From positions 50,174,271 through 50,238,270 of the forward strand of contig OZ022509.1 in assembly GCA_963989385.1 (NCBI GenBank): DNA of 64,000 bases, given 5' to 3'. Origin of the DNA: Ctena decussata (lineage: Eukaryota; Mollusca; Bivalvia; Lucinida; Lucinidae). Below are positions 32,143 to 43,640 of the stretch, piece by piece. Made by a program: the position numbers and the translations under genes. The notes beneath the pieces were generated by a model that was given only the letters and a program-made list of their open reading frames with translations, was not told the origin of the DNA and ran no database searches. Positions within the stretch are counted from its first letter, which is position 1; every line of letters begins with the position of its first letter.

Positions 32143-33599
32143 ATTTGTTGATGACGGTTCAATTGGAGCAATTTTGCACTTTCTAATCTATACTCTGACA
32201 CAGTTTCATGAAGATTGGATCAAAACTGTGCCCTCTAGATAGTACACAATGTTTTTCTAAGATCTGACCTGCCGATCTAGTTTTTGATGATACATTATTC
32301 AGTTTCAAACTTGGCCTACATTTCATGAAAATAAACATTTTGACAAAGTTTCATGACGATTCAATGCAAAATAAAGCCACAGTTGTGTACACAAGGTTTT
32401 TTGTATGATTTGACCTAGTGACCTAGTTTTAGACCTGACAAGACCCAGTTTCAAATTTGGCTTAGATTTTATTAAGATAATCATTCTGACAAAGTTTCAT
32501 GAAGATTGAACAAAAACTGTGTCCTCTAGAGTATCCACAATGTTTTTCTAAGCTTTGACCTAGAAACCTAGTTTTTGATCCAACATGACCCAGTTGCACC
32601 CTTGGTCTAGATTTGTTGGAGATAAACATTTTAACAAAGTTTCATGAAGATTGGAACAAAACTGCCCTCTGGAGCATTCACATGGTTTTTCTAAGATCTG
32701 ACCCAGTGACCTAGTTTTTGACCTGACATGGCCAAGTTTCAAATTTGGTCTAGATTTAATAAAGATAAGCATTCTGGCAAAGTTTCATGAAGATGGGATC
32801 ATAACTGTGCCCTCTAGAGTGTACACAATGTTCTCCTAAGATTTGACCTTGTGACCCAGTTTTTGACCCCACATGACTCAGTTTCAATCTTGGCCTAGAT
32901 TGTATAAGGATAAACATAGGCTCATGAAGATTGGATCATAACTGTGCCCTCTAGAGTGTACAAAAGGTTTTTCTAGGATTTGACCTAGTGACTTAGTTTT
33001 TCATCCCACATGACCCAGTTTCAAAACTGGTCTAGATTTCATTTAGATAAACATTCTGACAAAGTTTCATGACTGGATCAAAACTGCGCCCTATTCTATT
33101 TTTAGCTCTGGTGGCCATTTTGTTCAGCAGAGTGGAACCGTTTTAGCAATTTTGGCTCAGGGCCATGAGTCAAACATTTCTGAAATTATTTTGAAATCGA
33201 GCCATTGGCTTCAGAGGAGATGTCTTTTTCTATTTTTAGATTTCTAGTTTCAGCTCTGGCAGCCATTTTGTTTAGCGGAGTGGAGCCGTTTTAGCAACTT
33301 TGGTTCAGGGCCCTGAGTCAAACATTTCTGTGAATTTTTTTGGAAATCGAGCTTCAGAGGAGATGTCGTTTACAGGTTTCTCTATTTATAGCTCTGGCGG
33401 CCATTTTGTTCTGCAGAGCGGTACAATTTTAGCATGTTTGGCTCAGGGCTATAACAGAAACATTTGTGTAAAATTTTTTTGAAATTGGCTTACTGGTCTA
33501 GATGTCGTTTGAAGAAATTGTTGACTGACGGACGGTCGGACGACGGACAAATATCGATCACAATAGATCACCTTGAGCACTTCGTGCTCAGGTGAGCTA
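32143..33599 (-). mobile_element. Hairpin-ended element, family H1, inverted copy
   Basis: Reverse-oriented relative of 26482-28000. Core phrases TTTGACCTAGTGACCTAG come first, then GGCCATTTTGTTCAGC units, then GACGGACGGTCGGACGACGG. It closes with the hairpin at 33564-33599. The distal end with CAGGTGAGCG is missing, so the copy is truncated at about 32143. Confidence 0.8.
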
Positions 33600-34089
33600 A
33601 AAATAAAAACCGTGGTGCCGCCTGACAGCATAACTCGCCTTAACTAGTGCTTGCCCATCTCGCAGGCCTTTGTTCCTATGCCTTGCACTACATATAACTT
33701 CATGAAAGCATTTCCATGTTTTATCATGTTATTTCTGAACATAAACTTTAAGAGGAAATTCTATATCAATGACCATGACTTCAGGATCATCCAGCGGAGT
33801 GCGGGTAGTATTTTGTAAAAACTCAAGCCAGTATCTAACATCAGTTCAAGTATAAACTAAATCCATCCACTATAGAACAGTATGCTTTCAGAATACTTCA
33901 ACAAGACCCTAAATTTCTAAGTCCATGACCTTGACCTCAAGGTCATTGAGTGGGGTTGGGGTGGTACTCTGGCAAACTTTGGACCATCATCTAACTACAG
34001 TACAAATATCAAAAGAATCCATTCATATACTCAAATGTAACACTTTAAAGTGAGTGTAACCTAATTTCTGACCCCTAAGCACCACCCAG
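33600..34089. other. No gene seen; remnants of a tandem-core element
   Basis: Phrases such as CATGACCTTGACCTCAAGGTCATTGAGTGG and CCATCATCTAACTACAGT resemble hairpin-element cores. No ends recognised. Confidence 0.4.
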
Positions 34090-34645
34090 TGTCTGACCCT
34101 GGGGCAAAGTGTTATGTAATGAAAGGTTATGCCGTGATATGATTATGTTTCAAAAATTGGAGGGTGCTTGCCAGTGATTGCTGAGATATGAAAGCCTAAA
34201 AAACTTCGTCGTAAAACATTAAAGTGAATGTGACCTAATGCGTGACCCCTTAGTCCTGTCCTTAGGCCTCATCCTGGGGTATGATGTTACAGAATAAAAG
34301 GATTTTGATTGATTTATTACTTAATGTCCACGGTAAACAACTATGGTCATGTCGGGACGGTCAGTTGTGTCTGACCCTGGGGCATAGTGTTATGTAATGA
34401 AAGGTTATGCCGTGATATGATTATGTTTCAAAAATTGGAGGGTGCTTGCCAGTGATTGCTTAGATATGAAAGCCTAAAAAACTTTGTCGTAAAACATTAA
34501 ATTGAATGTGACCTAATGCGTGAACCCTTAGTCCTGTCCTTAGGCCTCACCCTGGGGTATGATGTTACAGAATAAAAGGATTTTGATTGATTTATTACTT
34601 AACGTCCACGGTAAACAACTATGGTCATGTCGGGACGGTCAGTTC
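34090..34645. repeat. 278-bp tandem duplication including a SINE-A tail
   Basis: TGTCTGACCCTGGGGCA starts at 34090 and 34368, and the copies are almost identical. Both include the minus-strand SINE-A 3' end (ACGGTAAACAACTATGGTCATG). Only the second copy continues into the rest of the SINE, so the duplication happened after the SINE inserted. Confidence 0.92.
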
Positions 34646-34813
34646 ACGTAACCACACTATTCCTGGGCAGGCTTAGACCTCCTAAGCGGTTAACCAGTAC
34701 TAAGTGCACATACTTTCGCCAGTAACTGACAACTGCCCTTCTTGAATCAGCGGAAGGAGAAACGAATGTATGTGGCCAGACCGGGTTTCGAACCAAGGAC
34801 CTCTGACTTATGC
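34585..34813 (-). mobile_element. SINE-A, truncated in the tRNA-like head
   Basis: The minus-strand copy includes the tail, the inverted-pair body and box B, and ends within the anticodon arm (CCTCTGACTTA). Confidence 0.9.
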
Positions 34814-35099
34814 TATGATATTATTATATTCTAAACATCTTAGGGTTCTGCCCAGTGGTCGTTGAGATTTGAAAGTTTAAATAAAAGCATCGCAAACGAC
34901 TGCGTGATACCCCGCCACTGCAAACCTTTTTCACACACTGATTTTTCCAGATTTATGCATGTATATAGCTTGGGGAGTGAGTGAGTGAGTGATATGGATT
35001 TTACGGCACATCAGCACCAAAAGGGCTATTTCGCGCCGAAAACGCTATAAACGAAAACGTGTTATATGCATAAGATCAGAAATGAATGCACAGTATAAC

Positions 35100-38000
35100 T
35101 AGAAAATGTGTTTATGAAATACTATGCCCCCAACCATATGCTTGTCTCTAGAGAAGGTTCATCCAATAATGCTTGTACCTTTGTACCATAGGCTTACAAT
35201 GCACTAAGTCGAAAAAGGGGCTTAACTCAGTCAAAAATTTACGAATTGTTTTTGAAAGTTAATCAGGTCATCTACACCTTGGGCAATATCAACCTGCAAA
35301 AATCATGATCCTAGCATCAGGGGTTCTCCAGATATTTTGTTCACAAGCTTCCATAGGCAAATAATGCACTAAGTTGAAAAAGGGGCATAACTGAATCCAA
35401 AATTTACAAATTATTTTCAAAAGTTAATCAGGTCATCTACACCACAGGCAGTATCTTCCTGCATAAAATCATGCTCCTAGCATCAGGTGTTCTTGAGATA
35501 TTTTGTTCACAAGGTTCCATAGGCTTACAATGCACTAAGTCGAAAAAGGGGCATAACTCAATCAAAAATTCATGATTTCTTTTCAAAAGTTAATCAGGTC
35601 ATCTACACCACAGGCAGTATCTTCCTGCAAAAGTTCATGCTCCTAACATCAGGGGTTCTTGAGATATTTTGTTCACAAGGTTCCATAGGCTTACAATGCA
35701 CTAAGTCGAAAAAGGGGCATGACTTTGTCAAAAATTCAAGAATTTGTTTCAAAAGTTAATCAGGTCATCTACACCTTGGGCATTCTCATCCTGCAAAACC
35801 TCATGATCCTAGCATCAGGGGTTCTTGAGATATTTTGTTCACAAGTTTCCACAGGCTAAGTCCAAAAAGGGGCATAACTCTGGAAATACATTGCCAGCGG
35901 AAAAATAAAAAAATACGGGTCTGCTTATTTTCCATACTGATCATGTGTATAAAGTTTCAAGTTCCTAGCTCTTATTGTTCTTGACTATATGTAAGGGTAC
36001 CTTTGTACCATAGGCCTCAATGCACTAAGTCGAAAAAGGGGAATAACTCAATCAAAAATTCACAATTTTTTTTCAAAAGTTAATCAGGTCATCTACATCG
36101 CAGGCAGTATCTTCCTGCAAATAATCATGCTCCTAGCTTCAGGAGTTCTTGAGATATTTTGTTCACAAGGTTCCATCGGCTAACAATGCACTAAGTCGAA
36201 AAAGGGGCATAACTCGGTCAAAAATTCACGAATTTGTTTCAAAAGTTAATCAGGTCATCTACACCTTGGGCATTCTCATCTTGCAAAGCCTCATGATCCT
36301 AGCATCAGGGGTTCTTGAGATATTTTGTTCACAAGGTTCCACAGGCTAAGTCGAAAAAGGGGCATAACTCTGGAAATACCTTGCCGGCGGAAAAATAAAA
36401 AAATACGGGTCTGCTTATTTTCCATACTGATTATGTGTATAAAGTATAAGTTCTTAGCTCTTATTGTTCTTGACTATGTGTAAGGGTACCTTTGTACGAT
36501 AGGCCTCAATGCACTAAGTCAAAAAAGGGGAATAACTCTATCAAAAATTCACAATTTTTTTTCAAAAGTTAATCAGGTCATCTACACCACAGGCAGTATC
36601 TTCCTGCAAAAAATCATGCTCCTAGCTTAAGGGGTTCTTGAGATATTTTGTTCACAAGGTTCCATAGGCTTACAATGCACTAAGTCGAAAAAGGGGCATA
36701 ACTCGGTCAAAAATTCACGAATTTGTTTCAAAAGTTAATCAGGTCATCTACACCTTGGGCATTCTCATCTTGCAAAGCCTCGTGATCCTAGCATCAGGGG
36801 TTCTTGAGATATTTTGTTCACAAGGTTCCACAGGCTAAGTCGAAAAAGGGGCATAACTCTGGAAATACCTTGCCGGCGGAAAAATAAAAAAATACGGGTC
36901 TGCTTATTTTCCATACTGATTATGTGTATAAAGTTTCAAGTTCTTAGCTCTTATTGTTCTTGACTATATGTAAGGGTACCTTTGTACGATAGGCCTCAAT
37001 GCACTAAGTCAAAAAAGGGGAATCACTCGATCAAAAATTCACAATTTTTTTTCAAAAGTTAATCAGGTCATCTACACCACAGGCAGTATCTTCCTGCAAA
37101 TAATCATGCTCCTAGCTTCAGGGGTTCTTGAGATATTTTGTTCACAAGGTTCCATAGGCTTACAATGCACTAAGTCGAAAAAGGGGCATAACTCGGTCAA
37201 AAATTCACGAATTTGTTTCAAAAGTTAATCAGGTCATCTACACCTTGGGCATTCTCATCTTGCAAAGCTTCATGATCCTAGCATCAGGGGTTCTTGAGAT
37301 ATTTTGTTCACAAGGTTCCACAGGCTAAGTCCAAAAAGGGGCATAACTCTGGAAATACATTGCCGGCGGAAAAATAAAAAAATACGGGTCTGCTTATTTT
37401 CCATACTGATCATGTGTATAAAGTTTCAAGTTCCTAGCTCTTATTGTTCTTGACTATATGTAAGGGTACCTTTGTACCATAGGCCTCAATGCACTAAGTC
37501 GAAAAAGGGGAATAACTCGATCAAAAATTCACGAATTTTTTTCAAAAGTTAATCTGGTCATCTACACCACAGGCAGTATCTTCCTGCAAAAAATCATGCT
37601 CCTAGCTTCAGGGGTTCTTGAGATATTTTGTTCACAAGGTTCCATAGGCTTACAATGCACTAAGTCGAAAAAGGGGCATAACTCGGTCAAAAATTCACGA
37701 ATTTGTTTCAAAAGTTAATCAGGTCATCTACACCTTGGGCATTCTCATCTTGCAAAGCTTCATGATCCTAGCATCAGGGGTTCTTGAGATATTTTGTTCA
37801 CAAGGTTCCACAGGCTAAGTCCAAAAAGGGGCATAACTCTGGAAATACATTGCCGGCGGAAAAATAAAAAAAATACGGGTCTGCTTATTTTCCATACTGA
37901 TCATGTGTATAAAGTTTCAAGTTCCTAGCTCTTATTGTTCTTGACTATATGTAAGGGTACCTTTGTACCATAGGCCTCAATGCACTAAGTCGAAAAAGGG

Positions 38001-38503
38001 GAATAACTCGATCAAAAATTCACGAATTTTTTTCAAAAGTTAATCTGGTCATCTACACCACAGGCAGTATCTTCCTGCAAAAAATCATGCTCCTAGCTTC
38101 AGGGGTTCTTGAGATATTTTGTTCACAAGGTTCCATAGGCTTACAATGCACTAAGTCGAAAAAGGGGCATAACTCGGTCAAAAATTCACGAATTTGTTTC
38201 AAAAGTTGATCAGGTCATCTACACCTTGGGCATTCTCATCCTGCAAAACCTCATGATCCTAGCATCAGGGGTTCTTGAGATATTTTGTTCACAAGGTTCC
38301 GGAGGCTAAGTCGAAAAAGGGGCATAACTCTTGAAATATGTGACCCGCGGAAAAAAGAAAAAACACGTGTTCGCTTATTTTTCCTACTGATCATGTGTAT
38401 AAAGTTTCAAGCTCCTAGCTCTTACGGTTCTTGATATGACAGACGGACAGACGGACAGGCCCAAACCAATATGCCCCCACAATTTCTCCGAAATTGGGGG
38501 CAT
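35100..38503. mobile_element. Hairpin-ended element, family H3, inside the LINE
   Basis: It starts near ATGCCCCCAACC (about 35124) and ends with GACGGACAGACGGAC and a hairpin at 38471-38503 (ATGCCCCCACAATTTC against GAAATTGGGGGCAT). The core has higher-order repeats of about 480 bp near 36000-38300. Each contains AGTCGAAAAAGGGGCATAAC, GTTAATCAGGTCATCTACAC and GAGATATTTTGTTCACAAGG. No coding content. Confidence 0.82.
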
Positions 38504-38645
38504 AAAAATGAATCAAGTCGGGTATGTGGTAAAACACGCCGATCAACGGCTAGCTTAAGACTGATAACATAAAACGAACTCTCGGCCATCGAGATGAGTA
38601 AACACAAATTTAAATCTACTGTTGTAAAAATACCACGACTTAACT

Positions 38646-39229
38646 AAACTATATTTTACTATATATGCCAATCTCTTTCAAAAATGAAAAGATTTTCGCT
38701 GGTTCAACCGTGTCAAACAGTTGTTTCATACTGTTGACACGGAAAAACCTAGCACGCGTAATACGAAAATCCATGCAATCTAAAAGGAAATGTTTAACAC
38801 TAAAAGGTTCCTGGCAAGGAATGCACAAAGGCGGATCCTCACCTTTCAACAGAAACGAATGAGTAATAAAAGTATGGCCGATTCTGATTCGAGCCAAAGT
38901 TACTTCTTCCTTACGATCAATTCTATAAGATGGTTGCCATTCACCAAGTGAAGGCTTGATAGAGTGAAGTTTGTTAAAGACAGCAGCATTCCATGATATC
39001 TGCCACTTATCATGAAGATATGTATTTATGCAAGGTTTGATATCAGTGTAAGGAATTTTAAGATCAGAAATATGATGAGTTAAAGCCGATTTTGCGGCCA
39101 TGTCGGCCTTTTCGTTGCCTTTAATCCCAACGTGACTGGGAAGCCAACAAAATACAATGTTGTTTAGCTCAGCTAAGTCATTATGTTTCAAGAGGATATC
39201 TAAAAGAAGAGGATTTTCAATATGGCGAT
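38646..39229 (-). pseudogene. LINE RNase H and C-terminal region
   Basis: The open frame of about 190 codons holds an RNase H end (FCWLPSHVGIKGNEKADMAA), which removes RNA from the cDNA hybrid in I-like LINEs. Further on is a zinc-knuckle-like C-terminal part (LCIPCQEPFSVKHFLLDC). The frame is intact to its stop but lacks the endonuclease and reverse transcriptase, so the copy cannot move by itself. Clade I/Nimb is inferred from the RNase H and this C-terminus. Confidence 0.85.
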
Positions 39230-39754
39230 TATATAGCCTGGGATGCAGGGGGAAATAACTCCCATGGGGTAAATTTGAGCATCACTGCAGGCTTTCATCA
39301 CTCTGATCATTTGCTGAAAGTTTCAGAAAAATTGCTTAAAACCTGATTTCATATGGAATGTTTCATGATTTTATACATGTATATAGTCCCAGGGCAGGGG
39401 CAGATAACCCCCGATGATAATTTTTCTGTACTCATATAAAGCTTTTGTTACTTCGATCATGTTTGTGAAACTTCATCATGATACTCCAAGTAGTAAAGGA
39501 ACTAGAGGCCAGAAACCATTTTTGAACATTAACAAGTGCCACAACTCTGTCATAAATTAACGAAATTTGCCCATTAACAATCCCAAGCGAGACATTCTCG
39601 GTACAAATGCATATGCATAATCTGAAGGAAATCCGTTGATAAATACTTAAGTTATCGAACGGAAACGAAGTGCGGACGGACGGACGGACGTACAGCCAAC
39701 GTGAAAACATAATACCCCGCCACTAACGTGTGGAGGGGTATAAACAAACTGTTA

Positions 39755-39985
39755 ATGTAAAGCTATAAAGTGTGACGCCCACGCCCACAGGGTGACAACA
39801 ATTGCTCCCTGTACTTTCGTAGAGACGAGCTAACAAGACATGTCACAGGGACAGGATAGCTCGCCTGACAGCGCCTTGCCCATCACATAAAAAACTTTAA
39901 CGTAAATCTTTAACATTTTGCTAACGCCGACGCCGCCTCTAACGCTAACGCCGGGGGTAGTACTCGTATCCGAGTAGTTCTCGTC
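39755..39985 (-). mobile_element. Two abutting M1 MITE copies
   Basis: A truncated copy (39755-39832, ending GTAGAGACGAGCTAA) joins directly to a second (39833-39985, beginning CAAGACATGTCACAGGGACAGG). The second includes CCTTGCCCATCACATAAAAAAC and GACGCC-rich repeats, and ends at the small palindrome TACTCGTATCCGAGTA. Confidence 0.7.
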
Positions 39986-40720
39986 TTTTTTTACTAACAA
40001 TTTCCTGTTTTCTCCCAAACAAGCAGGTTTTCTTTCAGTTTGCGGTAGTTATGTATTGTGTACCAAATACACAATTTCGACACACACGTCATGAATTTAT
40101 TTATAGAAACGAGCCTCAGGGAGCGATCATTATTTGATATGCTATCACGCCTATACAACGTCACGTCCAGAAGCAGTTCTCGTCATGTTGCTTTTGAGCT
40201 CGATTCTAAAATAAATATAAAACCCATTTTGCTGTTGTTCCTATATACTGATTTCGACATCTTATTCATGTAACAAAGTCCGTTCGTATGCCGAATGCGC
40301 TCCATATTTTTAATGAGGTCACAGCAGACGAAAACAAACACAAAACTGAGACGAAGAGTTTGTCTTGTTCACGAGGCTGCTGAAAACGATAAATGATGAC
40401 TGGGTCAGGTTCGCTATTTTAATATTTTTATGTTTTTCCTGCAAAGTTGACTTAAATTCGGAATTTGTTTGCAAAGTAGACACAAAATTGGAAAACCTGA
40501 CCCAATTAAGAGAGGTCAGCACGTGACTTGAACGTGCTCACGTGAACGCCCCTGACGTAATCACGCGACTTTGCGAATCCAAAAGAGAAAAAAAACGGCA
40601 TTTATATATACACAGCTCGATATCTTGATGAGTTTTGCACTAGTTTGACCAAATGTATCATAAACTTAGGATTAAAGCAGTTGAAGTCAAGAAAAAATAC
40701 GCGAAAAACTCGTTTTAAGC
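39986..40720. other. No gene seen; cluster of ACGTG/TGACGT words
   Basis: Unique-looking sequence. CACGTGAC, CTCACGTGAAC and TGACGTAATCACG lie within 40510-40570 and resemble E-box and CRE-like sites. It sits between M1 element ends (39985 and about 40725), so it may be cargo of a larger M1-type element. Confidence 0.35.
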
Positions 40721-40724
40721 TGAA

Positions 40725-40795
40725 TGACGAGAACTACTAGCTGACGAGATCTACTCGGATACGAGTACAATAGCTCTTCCTGGCGAGCTAAAAAT
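40725..40795 (-). mobile_element. M1-type hairpin end
   Basis: GATCTACTCGGATACGAGTA and AATAGCTCTTCCTGGCGAGCT form an M1-like terminus. With 39985 it may bound one larger element. Confidence 0.55.
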
Positions 40796-40803
40796 TAATA
40801 AAT

Positions 40804-40950
40804 ATATAAACAAGACCTGTCCCCGTACAGGATAGCTCGTCTGCAGTGCCTTGCCCATCACATAAAAAAACTTTAACGTTAAACTTTTAAGTGTGACGCC
40901 CAAGATCACGCCGACGCCGATGTCGAAGTGACAACAGTCTCTCTGTAGTG
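40804..40950 (-). mobile_element. M1 MITE copy
   Basis: CAAGACCTGTCCCCGTACAGG, CCTTGCCCATCACATAAAA and GACGCCGATGTCGAAGTGACAA match the family. Confidence 0.75.
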
Positions 40951-42115
40951 AAAATCGAACATTGTAGCGGTGTGTTTGTACTAAAGCATTTCACCAACCT
41001 ACGACCTATGATTTGATACATTTGACGGCCCTTTAAAGTGATTGTTTACATCTTTTTCTAAACCTTTATAACATAGGTTAAAAATATTATGAGAGTCATA
41101 CGAAAACCAATTCATTTAGTGTGTAATTTGATGATTATCTCTTGCCCCAGGAGTCTGCCATTTATAAGTTGAATGACCTCAAATATTTTCTGTTGGAATC
41201 ACTTAGCAGCTGCAGCAAGGTAAAATGAGTTACAGAGCAGCTGGAGATATAAGCTTAGTGTAGTGCTCCAGTGCAAAGCCAGATCAATCTGTTCATTGAA
41301 ATGCACACTGTTAAACGTTGACAGGGAACAAAATTTAATGCCTTTGCAACACCTGATTCAAAACAGTTTAGACCATGATCAGACTGTTTCTTTAGGAGCA
41401 GTCTGATCTGGGTTAGCACTGTTCTGTCCCAATACTTAGAATTTTAAGGTAATTCTCGCAAAAAATACCTAGAATTAGCAGGTCTGCTTACACACATTAA
41501 AATAGTACTAGTACTTATATAAATAATGATAATGAATACATTAAATAGTGCATGAAAATGAGAATAATGGTAATAGCTGTTCGTTATACAAACATGCTTT
41601 TCTACGGTCTGTGCATAGGCATACAAAAACTGCACTTGCACCATAGAAAATTGACACCTCAAGTATGTCAAGCTATCATCTGCATTTGAAAGTCTGTATT
41701 TCAAGTCATCTTCTGTATATTGAGGTGACCATAGGTGCCTTTTTAATGTTTACCTCCTCAATCACATCTGAAGACATTATAAGCTCAGAAACTAATTGCA
41801 ACCCTTATTTCCATATGGAATCACGGTCAACTCCTCTAGAAAGTGGTTCCACTGCGTAAAAGTTTAGGTAAACAAACGCTTGCTATCCAGCTGTTTCAAG
41901 CTGTTAGACTAATGTGATGGAAAACATGTCTGCTGCCTGATGTTTAAGATAAGAGCAATAAACATGATTTTAATTACCTTAGCAGATGAAGAAATGATCT
42001 GTAGAAATTAAATCAGGACATACTGACTTATTTATTTTTGATATAGAGAATCAGTTTTTAGAGATCTGAACAATCACTTTAAGTCGACCTTTACTGAAGT
42101 ATAATGTCCTCTACA
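40951..42115. other. No gene seen
   Basis: Mostly unique AT-rich sequence. A diverged inverted pair with GATCAGACTG (about 41377) and CAGTCTGATCTGGG (about 41400) resembles the fold-back element at 42965. Confidence 0.45.
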
Positions 42116-42446
42116 ATGGGATGGTTGCGGTCGGGCGATGGTGCTTGGTAACTTTCAATGCCGGGGCAGCCAAAAGTAGGTAAAAGGCCTAATGTGCTTG
42201 CAGTAGATGCGGATGGGGTTGTTTGGCTTTTTTTCTCGCCTATCATTTACGAAAGTACAGAGAGCTATTGTTGTCACTTGGACGTCGGCGTCACACTTTA
42301 AAGTTTTACGTTAAAGTTTTTTATGTGATGTAATGGGCTAGGCACTGCAGGCAAGCTATCCTGTACGGGGTCAGGTCTTGTTTTCTTTCTTCATAGGGAA
42401 ACGGCTCAATATATATTGAAATACTGTCTCACAGGGCCGTAAGATC
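42116..42446 (+). mobile_element. SINE-B split by an M1 MITE
   Basis: The SINE-B head (GGGATGGTTGCGGTCGGGCG to CTTTTTTTC) is 42116-42235. Its tail-side part resumes at about 42388 with GAAACGGCTCAATATATATT and ends GGGCCGTAAGATC. The M1 element fills the gap. Confidence 0.75.
42236..42386 (+). mobile_element. M1 MITE inside SINE-B
   Basis: CTCGCC, GAGAGCTATTGTTGTCAC, TTTTTTATGTGATGTAATGGGC, GCAAGCTATCCTGTACGGGG and CAGGTCTTGTT give the full M1 order. Confidence 0.75.
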
Positions 42447-42477
42447 ACCATAGTCATATCGTCTCAACACAAATCTT

Positions 42478-42836
42478 TGATTGATTGATTTAGGTTTAAC
42501 GGCCCTTTGAGACAGTATTTCAATCTATATCGGACTGTCGCTTAGAGAAGGTAGAGTTCCTCTATCCCCAAAGGATCATCAATAGTTGGAATCGTCTACC
42601 AGCTCAAGTGATGCAAGCTATATCTGTGAACCAGTTCAAAAACCTACTCGATGTCTATCTAAAGGAAATACATGGGGTTTCAATGAGTGATTCTCTACTA
42701 ATCCCTGGGCCACATTCGTAAGGGGTGTGGCATAGGTATATAAGGTATATATATCAGAAATGATAGACGAGACGAAAATGTCCAAACAACCCACCTGCAC
42801 CTCCTACAAGCACAGTAGGCCCTTGCCCTATAATAA
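42478..42836 (-). mobile_element. SINE-B split by a LINE tail
   Basis: The tail-side part is at 42478-42550 (TTTAACGGCCCTTTGAGACAG) and the remainder is at about 42756-42836 (AGAAATGATAGACGAGACG). A LINE fragment lies between. Confidence 0.85.
42551..42755 (+). mobile_element. 5'-truncated LINE tail inside SINE-B
   Basis: A 57-codon open frame (42551-42721, including stop) encodes a typical LINE reverse-transcriptase end: YPQRIINSWNRLPAQV, then FKNLLDVYL. A short UTR and a GGTATATA-type simple tail follow. It differs from the LINE at 34976, so a second LINE clade (CR1/jockey-like) is implied. Confidence 0.75.
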
Positions 42837-42964
42837 ACATCTTCACGGAAACCTGCGCCATGATAGTTTGGGGGGTGGGGGGATGCAAACTCACACAGCT
42901 GTTACTGATAAGCCAATACTGCCAGACTCTTTCACTGTGTATTCTGTTTGTAAACAACAATAAA

Positions 42965-43203
42965 TGAGCCGCGACGCGAGAAAACCAACGAAGTGGTTGT
43001 GCGCCCAGCGCAGACTCAGATCAGCCTGGGCATCCGCCCAGTCTGATCAGAGTCTTCGCTGTCCGCATGAAGGTAGCTTAGATCCTTAGCTACTCTTTAA
43101 GCGCTTACGGAAGAGTCCGATCAGACTGGGTGGATGCCCAGACTGATCTGAATCTGCACAGGGCGCAAAACCACATTGTTGGTTTTCTCGTGTCGCGGCT
43201 CAA
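42965..43203. mobile_element. Long fold-back element, about 239 bp
   Basis: Nearly the whole segment pairs with itself. The ends are GAGCCGCGACGCGAGAAAAC and GTTTTCTCGTGTCGCGGCTC, and inner GATCAG/CTGATC words pair around a centre near 43084. This is the form of a fold-back MITE. Confidence 0.85.
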
Positions 43204-43291
43204 ATTTCCTTTCCACCTCTCAATAAATCAGTGTTTAATTTATTGTGATTAATACAAGTAAGTGTGCTTTTATAAGTATCAAGCTACCATT

Positions 43292-43450
43292 TAAGGAATG
43301 AATTTCATTTTTCTGATGTTTATCGAAGTATAAACTACATTGGGTCGCGTGCAAAGTAAGTGAACCCCGAAGGGGTTCATGTAAACTTTGCTAGCGACCC
43401 AATGTAGTTTATACTTCGATAAACATCAGAAAAATTAAGTTCATTGCTTA
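43292..43450. repeat. Near-perfect 159-bp palindrome
   Basis: The arms (about 76 bp) meet at CCCCGAAGGGG (43366-43376). The outer 40 bases of each arm, including TTTATCGAAGTATAAACTAC, match exactly. A third copy of GTAAACTACATT appears at about 43663. Confidence 0.9.
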
Positions 43451-43560
43451 TATTTATATTCTTTTCTATCTATTATTTGACACAAATTTGCCTTAGGGGC
43501 AGCAATTGAAGCAGAAAAACATTTATATACGCAGTTTGTCTACTAATAGCGGAACAGCGT

Positions 43561-43640
43561 CAACGACGTCATAACGCCGCCTGCGTCCAATCAGATTGTA
43601 GAAAACCATTGTTTATTTTGACGTCATTGACGTCGCGTGT
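43561..43640. promoter_or_regulatory. CCAAT and CRE-like site cluster
   Basis: Visible words: GACGTCATAACG, CCAATCAG (about 43587), a perfect TGACGTCA (43619-43626) and TTGACGTCGCG. This could be a promoter fragment, but no transcribed gene is placed beside it. Confidence 0.3.

Larger units (their letters stand above)
34976..39229 (-). mobile_element. 5'-truncated I/Nimb-like LINE, split by element H3
   Basis: Flanks TATATAGCTTGGGG (34962-34975) and TATATAGCCTGGGA (39230-39243) match at 12 of 14, a plausible target duplication. The 3' end, with (GAGT)n on the plus strand and TTTTACGGCAC, is at 34976-35096. The UTR resumes at 38504. Compared with the uninterrupted copy at 29993-30319, the break lies between GCACAGTATA and AAAATGAATC. 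Confidence 0.9.
34906..39738. mobile_element. Hairpin-ended element, family H4, outer layer of a nest
   Basis: The left part (from TACCCCGCCACTGC) is 34906-34975 and the right part is 39230-39738. The right part ends in CGGACGGACGGACGGACG and a hairpin (TACCCCGCCACTAACG against GTGGAGGGGTA). Core repeats ATGCATGTATATAG and ATACATGTATATAG occur on each side. A LINE separates the two parts. Confidence 0.75.

Noticed and set aside
35100..38503. CRISPR-like or satellite array
   Set aside because: Units are long, diverged and without short uniform repeats and unique spacers; terminal hairpins mark it as a mobile element.
40510..40570. A regulated enhancer
   Set aside because: ACGTG words are short and may cluster by chance; nothing nearby is a supported target.
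43561..43640. A definite promoter
   Set aside because: CRE and CCAAT words are present, but no downstream first exon or transcript evidence can be seen, so it is listed only at low confidence.
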